Source: Streptomyces sp. NBC_01428
GTDB lineage: Bacteria > Actinomycetota > Actinomycetes > Streptomycetales > Streptomycetaceae
Direction of reading: 5' to 3'
Length of the DNA: 64,000 bases
NCBI RefSeq assembly: GCF_036231965.1
Contig: NZ_CP109499.1
Coordinates: 8,122,001-8,186,000, forward strand
Every line of letters begins with the position of its first letter. Within the stretch, counting starts at the first letter, position 1. A program made the translations under genes and the position numbers. This document shows positions 8,727 through 17,097 of the stretch, piece after piece. The notes beneath the pieces are model-generated. The model was not told where the DNA came from. It saw only the letters and a list, made by a program, of their open reading frames with translations, and searched no databases.

Positions 8727-9529
8727 GCGGCTTCCCCTGGGCGGCGTTCGCCCAGAACCTCGGGTTCGCGGCCGGCGCCGCGTTCGCCGTCATGCTGGTC
8801 ACGTTCGCGGTCGCCGTACGCAAGGGCCTGCACCGCATCGTGGACGTCGCCTGGGGGATCGGGTTCACCGCGGTGGCCCTGGTCTCCTTCGCGGCGTCCG
8901 CGGGTGAGGGCGACGACGTACGACGTGTGCTGGTCACGGCCCTCACCGCGGTGTGGGGGCTGCGACTGGCCGCGCACATCGCGCGCCGCGGACGGGGACA
9001 CGGCGAGGATCCGCGCTACGACGCGATGCTCGCCAAGGCCCCCGGCAACCGTGACCTCTACGCCCTGCGCATGGTGTACCTCCTGCAGGGCGCCCTGGTG
9101 TGGCTGGTGTCGCTGCCCGTCCAGGCGGCGCAGTACGTACCGGGGCCCGTGACGGGATTCGCCTGGGCGGGCGTGGCGCTCTGGGTGTGCGGTCTGTTCT
9201 TCGAGGCGGTGGGCGACGCCCAGCTCGCCCGGTTCAAGCGGGACCCGGCCAACAAGGGCAAGGTCATGGACCGTGGCCTGTGGAGCTGGACCCGGCACCC
9301 CAACTACTTCGGCGACTTCTGCGTCTGGTGGGGCCTGTTCCTGTTCACCTGCGACAGCGGCGCCGCCGCGGCCGTGTCCGTGGTGTCCCCGCTGGTGATG
9401 AGCTACCTGCTCACCAAGGGCAGCGGCAAGCCCATGCTGGAACGGCACATGGCGCAGCGTCCCGGCTTCGCCGAGTACGTGGCCCGGACCAGCGGCTTCT
9501 TCCCTCTGCCGCCGAAGCCGCGCCGCTGA
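8723..9529 (+). CDS. DUF1295 / steroid 5-alpha-reductase-like membrane protein
   Basis: 268-residue multi-pass membrane protein of the DUF1295 (COG3752) family, related to steroid 5-alpha-reductases and isoprenylcysteine methyltransferases. About six hydrophobic helices; the conserved C-terminal cytoplasmic signature is GLWSWTRHPNYFGDF followed by KGSGKPMLERHM. The fold suggests an NAD(P)H-linked reduction in the membrane, consistent with the last step of acyl-chain modification, but this is inference. ATGA coupling to the previous gene. It ends before a very strong hairpin. Confidence 0.88.
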   Translation: MSGFPWAAFAQNLGFAAGAAFAVMLVTFAVAVRKGLHRIVDVAWGIGFTAVALVSFAASAGEGDDVRRVLVTALTAVWGLRLAAHIARRGRGHGEDPRYDAMLAKAPGNRDLYALRMVYLLQGALVWLVSLPVQAAQYVPGPVTGFAWAGVALWVCGLFFEAVGDAQLARFKRDPANKGKVMDRGLWSWTRHPNYFGDFCVWWGLFLFTCDSGAAAAVSVVSPLVMSYLLTKGSGKPMLERHMAQRPGFAEYVARTSGFFPLPPKPRR

Positions 9530-9557
9530 CCCCCTGCGGGAAACACGTCTGCGGGAA

Positions 9558-9598
9558 ACGCGTCGCCCCGCCGGGTTGGACCCGGCGGGGCGACGCGT
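9558..9598. terminator. Strong bidirectional terminator
   Basis: Perfect 19-bp inverted repeat (left arm 9558-9576) with a 3-nt TGG loop, between the end of the lipid operon and the convergent anti-sigma gene. Confidence 0.85.
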
Positions 9599-9643
9599 CT
9601 CAGCCGTTCGTCCCCTCCCCCGAAAGCCTGGGGGGACGACCGC

Positions 9644-10396
9644 TCAGGCGGGGAAGTTCAGCAGGGCGACGGGATCGGAGGTGGGCTCGGCGGACCCACC
9701 GGCCGGTTCCACGGTGATCCCCATCCCGGACGCGTCGTCCACGGAGCCCTTCATCAGCACCGCCTCCGTCGTACGGGCCGGGTCCATCAGACCGGCGGAC
9801 CGCATGGTCCCCCCGTCGTTGAACCACAGCTGGTAGACCTTGCCGGTCGGCGGCTTCGCCATCCCCGCGGCGACGAACACCGCCTGGTCCCGGCTCTGCG
9901 ACACCACGACCGTGCCCCGCGCCCCGTCGGCCAGCGTCGCCGTACGCGACTTCGCGTCGGGCGCGGCGATCACCGCGGCCACGTCGTTCGTCCGCCGCTC
10001 GGCCTGCCGCGCCTGCTGCCGCGCGTCCTCCGCGCGGTCGTGCTGCCACACCGCCGTACCGCCGAGCCCGGCCGCCGCGGCCAGGCAGGCGGCGAGCGCC
10101 CACCGTGCGGGACGGCGTCCACGGCCGGCCGTCCGCCGGGGAGCGGCGACCGGAACGGTACGCGGCGCCTCCTGCCGGACGGTGGTGATGCGCCGCATCA
10201 CGGTCTCCTTGAGCGCCGGAGCGGGCGTCTCGGTGACCGCCATGCCCAGCCGCGCGGCGGCGGCCGTCAGCTCACGGACCTCCAGGGCGCAGGATTCGCA
10301 GTCCTCGGCGTGCCGCTCGAACAGTTCGCGCTCGTCGTCGGCCAGGGCGTGCAGCGCGTACGCGCCGGTCAGTGTGTGCAGGTCGACCGTGGTCAC
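9644..10396 (-). CDS. Anti-sigma-K-type factor (RskA-like), zinc-motif
   Basis: 250-residue membrane anti-sigma factor. The N-terminal cytoplasmic part carries HAEDCESC (His29, Cys33, Cys36), the HxxxCxxC signature of zinc anti-sigma domains. A single membrane helix follows at about residues 98-116, then a C-terminal extracytoplasmic RskA domain (VYQLWFNDGG, VTVEPAGGS). It should sequester the ECF sigma encoded immediately upstream: its GTG start overlaps the sigma stop codon (GTGA). Release by redox change at the zinc site or by regulated proteolysis are both plausible. Confidence 0.9.
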   Translation of the reverse strand: MTTVDLHTLTGAYALHALADDERELFERHAEDCESCALEVRELTAAAARLGMAVTETPAPALKETVMRRITTVRQEAPRTVPVAAPRRTAGRGRRPARWALAACLAAAAGLGGTAVWQHDRAEDARQQARQAERRTNDVAAVIAAPDAKSRTATLADGARGTVVVSQSRDQAVFVAAGMAKPPTGKVYQLWFNDGGTMRSAGLMDPARTTEAVLMKGSVDDASGMGITVEPAGGSAEPTSDPVALLNFPA

Positions 10397-10977
10397 GCCG
10401 TCACCCCCAGGCAGTCACGCAGTCGGATCAGACCGTCGCGCAGGCGCGTCTTGACGGTGCCGAGGGGGAGCGCCAGCAGCTCCGCCACCTCCCGGTAGGT
10501 CAGCCCGCGGTAGTAGGCCAGGGTCACCGACTGGCGCTGCAACTCGGTGAGCGTGCGCAGACAGCGCCGGACCTGCTCCCGTTCGAGACGGGCCTCGACC
10601 TGTTCGGTGACCTCGTCGTACTCGGGCGTCCTGTCGAGCAGCGCGGCCTTGTGCTCGCGGGCCGCCGACGCCTCGACCGACCGGACCCGGTCCACGGCCC
10701 GCTGGTGGGCGAGGGTGAGGACCCAGTTCATCACCGAGCCCCGTTCGGGCCGGTAGCGGGCGGCCGTGCGCCACGCCTCCACCAGGACCTCCTGGGCGAC
10801 CTCCTCGGACTGGGCCCGGTCGCGCAGCACCCGGCGCACGATGCCGAGGACGGGGCCCGCCACGACGTCGTACAGCGAGGCGAAGGCCTGCTGGTCGCCC
10901 CGGGCGACCCGGGCCATCAGTTCCGGCAGATCCGGCTCCGCAGACGGGTTTCTCCCGATCTCCACGGCTTCCTTCAC
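10393..10977 (-). CDS. ECF RNA polymerase sigma factor, SigK-like (ECF19)
   Basis: 194-residue ECF sigma. Region 2 covers about residues 30-95 (FASLYDVVAG, AQEVLVEAWRTAARYRP), region 4 about 135-190 (TELQRQSVTLAYYRGLTYREVAELL, LPLGTVKTRLRDGLIRLR). Pairing with an RskA-type anti-sigma marks it as SigK-like. The GTG start at 10977 has GGAGG 9-10 nt upstream. Its promoter region contains the same element found before the lipid operon, so it probably activates its own transcription and that operon, and perhaps SDR-photolyase. The SigK label rests on neighbour and sequence pattern. Confidence 0.9.
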   Translation of the reverse strand: MKEAVEIGRNPSAEPDLPELMARVARGDQQAFASLYDVVAGPVLGIVRRVLRDRAQSEEVAQEVLVEAWRTAARYRPERGSVMNWVLTLAHQRAVDRVRSVEASAAREHKAALLDRTPEYDEVTEQVEARLEREQVRRCLRTLTELQRQSVTLAYYRGLTYREVAELLALPLGTVKTRLRDGLIRLRDCLGVTA

Positions 10978-11014
10978 GGTGTGGTCCTCCAGGACGCGCT
11001 GTTGATTCGCAGGT

Positions 11015-11042
11015 GATCCGAAGCCGGTCGGCCCACGGATTG
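11015..11042 (-). promoter_or_regulatory. Autoregulatory ECF promoter of the SigK-like gene
   Basis: On the minus strand CAATCC (11042-11037), 16 nt, CGGATC (11020-11015). The flanks GGCAATCCGTGG and GCTTCGGA are identical to those of the promoter at 4022-4049, with the same 8-nt gap between them. The GTG of the sigma gene is 38 nt past the -10. Confidence 0.7.
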
Positions 11043-11145
11043 CCCCCCGGCCGGGAAAGTTCCGGACGGGTCGGCGGCCGGCGCGACGCCGAGCGGCCGG
11101 CCCGCGGGACCACGGGCCGGAGCAACCGTCGCACGAGCCCGGTGG

Positions 11146-11748
11146 TCAGACCTCCGCCGGCGACGGCAGGCAGTGCCGCAGCTGGTGCAGACCGCGGCGC
11201 GCGTGGCTCTTGACCGTGCCCAGGGGCCAGCCGGTCCGCCGGGCGATCTGCGTCTGTGTGAGGTCCTCGTAGAACGCGAGGTGCAGCACTTCGCGCTGGG
11301 CAGGGGGCAGCTTGGACAGTTCGTGCCGCACGAGCACACGGTCCAGTACCGCCTCGGGACGGGATCGCCCCTCGTCGGACAGGGCCAGCAGGGCACCGGC
11401 CGCGCCGACCAGCTCCGTGCGGCGGGTCCGCGCGGACAGGGCGTCGGCGATCTTCCGCCGGGTGATGCCCACGAGCCAGCCGGCCAGCGTTCCACGGTCC
11501 GGACGAAAGCCCCGGCCGCCCCGCCACACGGCGAGGAACACCTGCTGCGTGACGTCCTCCGCCTCGCGCGTGTCGCCCAGCGAGCGCCGGGCGAGGGTGT
11601 GCACCAGGGGCGACCAGCGCCGGTAGACGGCGGCGAGAGCGGTCTCGTCGCCCTCGACGACGGCGCGCGCCAGGTCCGCGTCCGTGCCCGGGCCGGCAGG
11701 CCCGGCAGGCCCGGCAGACCACTGTGCGGCGGTCGCATCTGCGCTCAT
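11146..11748 (-). CDS. ECF RNA polymerase sigma factor (second; LitS-like by position)
   Basis: 200-residue ECF sigma with region 2 near residues 35-100 (LAAVYRRWSPLVHTLARRSLG, EDVTQQVFLAVWRG) and region 4 near 138-190 (LPPAQREVLHLAFYEDLTQTQIARR, PLGTVKSHARRG). The ATG at 11748 is preferred over one 78 nt upstream because GAGGAG lies 7 nt before it. It is divergent from the B12-type MerR gene with 111 bp between them, the arrangement of the light-induced litS/litR pair of Streptomyces. No anti-sigma gene is adjacent on its own strand. Confidence 0.88.
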   Translation of the reverse strand: MSADATAAQWSAGPAGPAGPGTDADLARAVVEGDETALAAVYRRWSPLVHTLARRSLGDTREAEDVTQQVFLAVWRGGRGFRPDRGTLAGWLVGITRRKIADALSARTRRTELVGAAGALLALSDEGRSRPEAVLDRVLVRHELSKLPPAQREVLHLAFYEDLTQTQIARRTGWPLGTVKSHARRGLHQLRHCLPSPAEV

Positions 11749-11814
11749 GGCACGCTCCTCGCTCCGGGCACCTCCTGCTCCGGGCCCCGACACCCCATCG
11801 TGTGAACCGTTGGA

Positions 11815-11841
11815 CAGAAGCGACAACTCGCATCGTTTCTG
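11815..11841. promoter_or_regulatory. Candidate operator of the B12-type MerR regulator
   Basis: Imperfect inverted repeat: CAGAAGCGACA, 5 nt, CATCGTTTCTG (8 of 11 positions pair). It fills the divergent promoter region and ends 5 nt before the TATAGT -10 of the MerR gene, so binding would cover its -35 region. Confidence 0.45.
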
Positions 11842-11846
11842 CGTCG

Positions 11847-11852
11847 TATAGT
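11847..11852 (+). promoter_or_regulatory. -10 element giving a leaderless merR transcript
   Basis: TATAGT lies 7 nt before the ATG at 11860 and there is no ribosome site, so transcription should start at or next to the A of the start codon. Confidence 0.55.
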
Positions 11853-11859
11853 CGGCCGT

Positions 11860-12870
11860 ATGGGTGAGAGCCGGTCGGATCAGGAACGGGGAGCGGGCGC
11901 CGTGTCCGCCGACGCGGGCGTCACCACGGGCGCGCTGGCGCGCCGGCTCGGCGTGTCACCCACCACCCTGCGCTCCTGGGACCGCCGCTACGGCGTGGGA
12001 CCCGCGGTCCGCTCCGACGGACGGCACCGCCGCTGGACACCGCAGGACGTCGCGATGCTGGAGGAGATGTGCCGGCTGACCTCCGCCGGCGTGCCGCCCG
12101 CCGAGGCGGCCAGGGCCGCGAAGGAGGGTGCCGACCCGACTCCGGCCGAGGCGAAGCCGCCGACGGACGAGTACCGGCCCCGCTCGAAGGCGGCCGGCCC
12201 GCTGCCGCTCGGTGACGCCCGGCAGGAGTGCAAAGGGCTGGCGCGCGCTGCCGTACGCCTCGACGCGCCCTCCGTGGACGACCAGCTGACCGCGCTCGTC
12301 GAGCGGCACGGCGTGGTCGTCGGCTGGGAGGAGGTGATGGTGCCGACCCTGCACGCGGTCGGACGCAAGTGGGAGTCCGCCGGCGACCGTTACGTCGAGG
12401 TGGAGCACCTGCTGTCCTGGCACATCTCCCGGGTGCTGCACCGCGCGACCGGCCCGTCGGGCCCGACGGACCCGCCCGGTCCGGACAGGTCCGCGGCCGG
12501 ACCGGTCGTGCTGGCGTGCGTCCCCGGTGAGCAGCACTGTCTGCCGCTGGAGGCACTCCACGCCGGACTGGTCGAACAGGGCCTGCCCACCCGGATGTTC
12601 GGTCCGGCGGTGCCCCCGGAGGCGTTGACCGCCGCCGTACGCAGGCTGGGCCCGCTGGCCGTCGTGCTGTGGTCGCAGACGCGCTCCACCGCCGACCGCC
12701 CACTGGCCCGGCACATCGCAGCCACCAGCTGGGGCGTCAAGGGCGCCCGCCGCAACCCCGTCGTCCTCCTGGGCGGGCCCGGCTGGGCCGGGCGGCAGGA
12801 GCAGGGGATGCTCCGGCCCCCGGGACTGCGTGACGCGCTCACCACGCTGGCGAGTCTGGCCGCGGGCTGA
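11860..12870 (+). CDS. litR: MerR-family B12-binding photoreceptor-type regulator (LitR/CarH-like)
   Basis: 336-residue regulator: MerR winged helix (residues about 20-88, TTGALARRLGVSPTTLRSWD), a helical cap domain with Trp171 and Glu182-His183 (a W-x10-EH form of the CarH cap motif), and a cobalamin-binding Rossmann domain with E-x-H at Glu224/His226, the expected lower axial cobalt ligand. In CarH/LitR, adenosylcobalamin binding forms a DNA-bound tetramer that light breaks, inducing the target genes. The residue after the cap Trp is Glu172, not the His that binds cobalt after photolysis in Thermus CarH (recalled). Divergent from an ECF sigma and near photolyase. The gene symbol is by homology. 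Confidence 0.8.
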   Translation: MGESRSDQERGAGAVSADAGVTTGALARRLGVSPTTLRSWDRRYGVGPAVRSDGRHRRWTPQDVAMLEEMCRLTSAGVPPAEAARAAKEGADPTPAEAKPPTDEYRPRSKAAGPLPLGDARQECKGLARAAVRLDAPSVDDQLTALVERHGVVVGWEEVMVPTLHAVGRKWESAGDRYVEVEHLLSWHISRVLHRATGPSGPTDPPGPDRSAAGPVVLACVPGEQHCLPLEALHAGLVEQGLPTRMFGPAVPPEALTAAVRRLGPLAVVLWSQTRSTADRPLARHIAATSWGVKGARRNPVVLLGGPGWAGRQEQGMLRPPGLRDALTTLASLAAG

Positions 12871-12926
12871 GCCCGCCGGTCACCGGCGCGTGCGAGGTCC
12901 CCAAGGGCGCCCGCGCACGCCTCGAT

Positions 12927-13664
12927 TCATCCCACCGTCGGCGTCGGCGACGGCTTCGCCCCGCCCGAGGACCCGCCCGGCGGAGGTGTCAGCACGACCG
13001 TCGGCTCGCCGGGCTGCGGCGGGGGAGGCGTCAGGTTGTTCTTCGGCAGCTTCGGGTCGGTCGTCTCCTGGACGATCACCTGCTCGAAGTTCACCAGACC
13101 GGTCTTCTCCATCACCGTGATGTGGTCCAGCACCGTGGAGTTGGCCTGGTTGGCGAGCTGGCGCACCAGCGTGTTCTCGGTCGTGGCGCGGACCTTCGCG
13201 ATGACCGAGAAGATCTGACCGTGCGTCACCCGCAGGATGTTGGCGAGGTCGCTGTCGAACTTCTTGCCGCTGTCCCCGCTCAACGTCGCGACGAATCCCT
13301 GTTGTTGGGGCGACGGCTTGTTGGGCAGCGTGATGCCCAGCTGCTGGGCGATCCTGCGACAGGCCGCGTCGAGCCCCGCGTGGCCCGCGACGAGATGCCG
13401 GCCCGCCGTGCGCACCGACGGAATGGTCCCTTTCTCCAGGGCCAGTTGACCCACGGGATACTCCCACAGGCCGGCCGCGCGCACCTTGACGACGAAGTCG
13501 CGGTCGGCCTCGGTCAGCGGACCCGACGGCGGGTTCGCGATGATCCGTGTCGAGGCGCTGGACGTGGTCTGCACGCCCAGCATGGCCGGGTAGGCGAGCG
13601 CGGCGAGGGTCAGGGTCAACGCGCCGGTCACGAAGAGTGTTCCCGCGTTCCGGGCGATGCGCAT
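12927..13664 (-). CDS. DUF4142 exported protein
   Basis: 245-residue predicted secreted or membrane-anchored protein. A hydrophobic N-terminal helix (about residues 7-27) precedes a DUF4142 helical domain (LTEADRDFVVKVRAAGLWEY ... AAGRHLVAGH ... DHITVMEK) and a proline-rich tail. DUF4142 resembles ferritin-like helical bundles and has no defined activity; the domain is frequent in stress loci. The ATG at 13664 has AGGAGG 6 nt upstream. It lies downstream of the photolyase in the same direction but 300 bp away, so it is probably a separate unit. I see nothing else in 13665-13965 except a repeated CCGGATCC. Confidence 0.8.
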   Translation of the reverse strand: MRIARNAGTLFVTGALTLTLAALAYPAMLGVQTTSSASTRIIANPPSGPLTEADRDFVVKVRAAGLWEYPVGQLALEKGTIPSVRTAGRHLVAGHAGLDAACRRIAQQLGITLPNKPSPQQQGFVATLSGDSGKKFDSDLANILRVTHGQIFSVIAKVRATTENTLVRQLANQANSTVLDHITVMEKTGLVNFEQVIVQETTDPKLPKNNLTPPPPQPGEPTVVLTPPPGGSSGGAKPSPTPTVG

Positions 13665-13965
13665 GGAGCCTCCTGGCGGCCGGGGCGGCGTCCGGAGCGG
13701 CGTGCTCCGGCCCGCCGCGCGATGGATCCGGTGCTGACGGATCCGGTACGAGTGGTTCGGACGCCCACCAGTACGGCCGCACACCCGGCAGAAATCTCTA
13801 CGGAGAGTAAAGGATCCCCGGCCCCTGCGCGCCCCGCCGTCATGCCGCCCCGGGGCCGACCGCGCGCCGCACGCGTGTCGTCCGGCGCGTCGTCCGGTGG
13901 GCACCCGCTCGCGACCGGGGCCGGGTCCGCGCGTCGACGCCGCGAGGAGCCGACGGCCCGGGCCC

Positions 13966-15342
13966 TCAGTCCGTCAGGCCGCGGCCTTCCCTGAACCGGG
14001 CCAGCCCCTCGGGCAGTTCGACGATCGGGTCCGGATAGTCGAAGGCCGCCCGGTCCAGGCCCTGGAGCTTCCACGGCTCGTGCACGGCACGCCCCTCCAG
14101 GCCCGCCAACTCCGGCACCCAGCGCCGCACGTAGTCGCCGTCCGGGTCGTAGCGCTTGGCCTGGGTCACCGGGTTCAGCACGCGGTTGGGCCGGCTGTCC
14201 GTGCCCGTGCCCGCCATCCACTGCCAGTTGAGCTGGTTGTTGGCGACGTCACCGTCCACCAGCAGACTCAGGAAGTGCCGGGCGCCGATACGCCAGTCCA
14301 CGTACAGCGTCTTGACGAGAAAGCTCGCGGTGAGCAGCCTGGCCCGGTTGTGCATCCAGCCCTCCTGGCGCAGTTGGCGCATCCCCGCGTCCACCACCGG
14401 ATATCCGGTGCGGCCCTCCCGCCACGCCTCGATGTCGTCGTGCGCCGCGTCCTCCGAACGCCAACGGTCGTGCTTGGTGCGGTAGTCGGTGGCCGACGCG
14501 TCGGGCCGTACGGCCAGCACCTGGTGGTGGAAGTCGCGCCAGGCGAGCTGCCGTACGAACGCCTCGGCGCCCGGGCCGCCCGCCGCGGCCGACCGATGCA
14601 CCAGCTCGACCGGCGAGAGGGCGCCGAAGTGGACGAAGGGGGAGAGCCGGGATGTCGCGTCGCCGGGCATGTCGTCGTGACGGTCCTCGTAGGCCCCGAT
14701 CCCGTTCCGCAGCCAGGCCGAGACGCGCTTCCTGCCCTCCGTCTCCCCACCGGCCGCGAGCGAGGGGGACACTCCGGACACGCCGGAGCGGGCCGGGATC
14801 TCCTCCGAGCCGACGCCGTCCGGCACCCGGACGTCCCGGGGAGCGGCGACCGCGTCCCGGAGCGGCTGCCGCGCCCACTGCCGGTGGTACGGCGTGAAGA
14901 CGGCGAAGTGGTCCGAGGACGCCGGAGTGACCGCGCCGGGCGCGACCGCGGTGATCACCGTCTCGTGGACGTGCAGACGGCAGCCCTCGGCCTCCAGCGC
15001 CGCACGCAGCCGTTCCTCCCGGCGGTGCGCGTAGCCGCTGACGCCCGCCGCCATGTGCACCTCGTCCGCGTCGGCCTCGGCGACCACCTTGCACACCTCG
15101 GCCACCACGTCACCGGAGCGCACCACCAGCCGTCCGCCGCGCTCGCGCAGCCCCGCGTCCAGATCGGTCAGGCAGTCGGCGAGGAACGCCATCCGGTTGG
15201 GGGCGGTGAACCCGGCGTCCGCCACGGCCTCGTCACGCACGAACAGCGGTACCACCGCGTCGGAACCGTCGAGCGCCGCCCGCAGCGGCGGGTGGTCGTG
15301 CAGGCGCAGGTCCGAGGTGAACAGGACGATCGAGAGGGTCAT
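13966..15342 (-). CDS. phr: Deoxyribodipyrimidine photolyase
   Basis: 458-residue photolyase/cryptochrome-family flavoprotein that splits UV-induced cyclobutane pyrimidine dimers using blue light. The N-terminal antenna domain starts MTLSIVLFTSDLRLHDHPPL; the C-terminal FAD domain shows SPFVHFGALSP, FVRQLAWRDFHHQ, MRQLRQEGWMHNR and ANNQLNWQWMAGTGTD. Length and motifs fit class I enzymes. The last gene of a two-gene unit behind the DUF2867 oxidoreductase (76-nt gap). Photolyases are classic targets of LitR-type regulators and of singlet-oxygen ECF sigmas, matching this context. Confidence 0.93.
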   Translation of the reverse strand: MTLSIVLFTSDLRLHDHPPLRAALDGSDAVVPLFVRDEAVADAGFTAPNRMAFLADCLTDLDAGLRERGGRLVVRSGDVVAEVCKVVAEADADEVHMAAGVSGYAHRREERLRAALEAEGCRLHVHETVITAVAPGAVTPASSDHFAVFTPYHRQWARQPLRDAVAAPRDVRVPDGVGSEEIPARSGVSGVSPSLAAGGETEGRKRVSAWLRNGIGAYEDRHDDMPGDATSRLSPFVHFGALSPVELVHRSAAAGGPGAEAFVRQLAWRDFHHQVLAVRPDASATDYRTKHDRWRSEDAAHDDIEAWREGRTGYPVVDAGMRQLRQEGWMHNRARLLTASFLVKTLYVDWRIGARHFLSLLVDGDVANNQLNWQWMAGTGTDSRPNRVLNPVTQAKRYDPDGDYVRRWVPELAGLEGRAVHEPWKLQGLDRAAFDYPDPIVELPEGLARFREGRGLTD

Positions 15343-15418
15343 GGCGTTGCTCCGGTGCAGGGCTGCGAGGGGACGGCGTCGATCTGCTTCTGCTCGGCCG
15401 GCTCCGCCGGATGCGTGC

Positions 15419-16948
15419 TCAGCGGGTGAAGGCGGGTTCCTTCACCCCCCTGGGCGCGTTCTTGGCGGCGGCCTTGGCGATGTTGCGGGCCATGCCGCCG
15501 AACACGACGGAGTGGAAGGGCGAGACGCTCCACCAGTACAGGTGGCCGAGCAGACCGTGCGGATGGAACAGGGCCCGCTGCCGGTAGCGGGTGCGCCCGG
15601 CGTCGTCCTTCTCCGCGTACATCTCCAGCCAGGCGAGGCCCGGCAGCCTCATCTCGGCGCGCAGCCGCAGCAGATGGCCGGGCTCGATCTCCTCGACCCG
15701 CCAGAAGTCGAGCGAGTCGCCCACCCGCAGCCGGTTCGCGTCCCGGCGGCCGCGGCGCAGGCCCACCCCGCCCACGGCCCGGTCGAGCCAGCCGCGCACG
15801 GCCCAGGCGAGCGGGAAGGAGTACCAGCCGTTGTCACCGCCGATGCCCTCGATCACCCGCCACAGTGCCTCCGGCGAGGCGTCGACGGTCATCTCCCTGC
15901 GGTCGGTGTACAGACTGCCGCCGGCCCAGTCCGGGTCGGTGGGCAGCGGGTCGCTGGACGTGCCGGGGTAGGAGGCCGACGACCAGCGCGTGGTGACCTG
16001 CGCGTCCCGTACCCGCTGGAGTGCGAGGGCCACCGACGCGTCGAAGCCGATCGGCCGGCCGGGCGGATCGGGCACGTAGCGGGCGATGTCGTGCTCGTGG
16101 CACACGACCTCGTGGCGCAGCGACTCGGTGAGCGGCTTCGCGATGGACGCGGGCACCGGGGTGACCAGGCCGACCCAGTGGCTGGACAGCCGCGGAGTGA
16201 GCACCGGTACCGGGAAGATGAGCCTGCGGGGCAACCGGGCGATCGTCGCGTACCGGCGCATCATCTCCAGGTACGTCAGGACGTCGGGGCCCCCGATGTC
16301 GAACGCGCGGTTGACCTCGGCGGGCATCGTGGCGCTGCCGACCAGGGTGCGCAGCACGTCGCGCACGCCCATCGGCTGGATCCGGGTGCTGACCCAGCTC
16401 GGCGTCACCATCACCGGCAGCCGCTCGGTGAGGTAGCGCAGCATCTCGAACGAGACGGAGCCGGAGCCGATGATCACCGCGGCGCGCAGCACCGTGGTCG
16501 GGACACCCGAGTTCAGCAGGATGCGGCCGACCTCCGCGCGCGACCTGAGGTGCGGTGACAGTTCCTCCTCCGGCACGCCCACAGGGGTGAGGCCGCCCAG
16601 GTAGACGATGCGCCGGACGCCCGCCGCCTTGGCCTGCTCGCCGAAGATCCGGGCCGCTCGGCGGTCGGTCTCCTCGAAGTCGCGGCCCGAGCCGAGCGCG
16701 TGCACGAGGTAGTAGGCGACGTCGATCTCCCGCATCGCGTCGCCGACGGACTCGGCGTCCGTGACGTCCCCGCGCACCACCTCGGCCTCGCCCGCCCAGG
16801 GGTAGTCGCGGAGCTTGTCGGGGGAGCGGGCCAGACAGCGCACCTGGTGCCCTTCGGCCAGCAGCTCCGGGACCAGCCGTCCGCCGATGTAGCCGGTGGC
16901 ACCGGTCACCAGACACCGCAGTCCGGTGCGGGTGTCGTCCTCGCTCAT
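15419..16948 (-). CDS. NAD(P)-binding SDR-like protein with C-terminal DUF2867 domain
   Basis: 509-residue two-part protein. Residues about 10-300 form an atypical/extended SDR Rossmann domain (CLVTGATGYIGGRLVPELL, then RGDVTDAES and the active-site region YYLVHALGSG). Residues about 340-500 form a DUF2867 (SRPBCC-like) domain (RQRALFHPHGLLGHLYWWSV). Function is unknown; the family often sits beside photolyase and is induced by light in other bacteria, so a role in quinone, flavin or lipid redox under photo-oxidative stress is possible. Divergent from the MarR gene; a weaker version of the ECF element lies upstream. Confidence 0.85.
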   Translation of the reverse strand: MSEDDTRTGLRCLVTGATGYIGGRLVPELLAEGHQVRCLARSPDKLRDYPWAGEAEVVRGDVTDAESVGDAMREIDVAYYLVHALGSGRDFEETDRRAARIFGEQAKAAGVRRIVYLGGLTPVGVPEEELSPHLRSRAEVGRILLNSGVPTTVLRAAVIIGSGSVSFEMLRYLTERLPVMVTPSWVSTRIQPMGVRDVLRTLVGSATMPAEVNRAFDIGGPDVLTYLEMMRRYATIARLPRRLIFPVPVLTPRLSSHWVGLVTPVPASIAKPLTESLRHEVVCHEHDIARYVPDPPGRPIGFDASVALALQRVRDAQVTTRWSSASYPGTSSDPLPTDPDWAGGSLYTDRREMTVDASPEALWRVIEGIGGDNGWYSFPLAWAVRGWLDRAVGGVGLRRGRRDANRLRVGDSLDFWRVEEIEPGHLLRLRAEMRLPGLAWLEMYAEKDDAGRTRYRQRALFHPHGLLGHLYWWSVSPFHSVVFGGMARNIAKAAAKNAPRGVKEPAFTR

Positions 16949-17000
16949 GGATCCTCCGTCGCTCGCCGCCGTCGCCCTGTCCGTTCCCCCCTCCTGATCC

Positions 17001-17028
17001 CTTCCACGCGGACCCCGCCCCCGGATGC
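17001..17028 (-). promoter_or_regulatory. Possible third SigK-like ECF promoter (SDR-photolyase)
   Basis: Minus strand GCATCC (17028-17023), 16 nt, TGGAAG (17006-17001). It keeps the ATCC and GGAA cores and the exact spacing of the two strong promoters at 4022 and 11015, and lies 53 nt before the ATG at 16948. The outer flanks are not conserved. Confidence 0.35.
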
Positions 17029-17083
17029 GCCGGACGGGCCCTCCCGGCAGGGGCGGCCGTACGAGGGACGCACCGCCGGCCTC

Positions 17084-17089
17084 TATAGG
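17084..17089 (+). promoter_or_regulatory. -10-like element before marR
   Basis: TATAGG, 8 nt before the GTG at 17098, with no ribosome site between. Suggests a leaderless or near-leaderless transcript. Confidence 0.35.
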
Positions 17090-17097
17090 CTGACCAT

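Noticed and set aside
11810..11815. TTGGAC as -35 of the B12 MerR gene
   Set aside because: It is 31 nt from the TATAGT -10, too far for a bacterial promoter.
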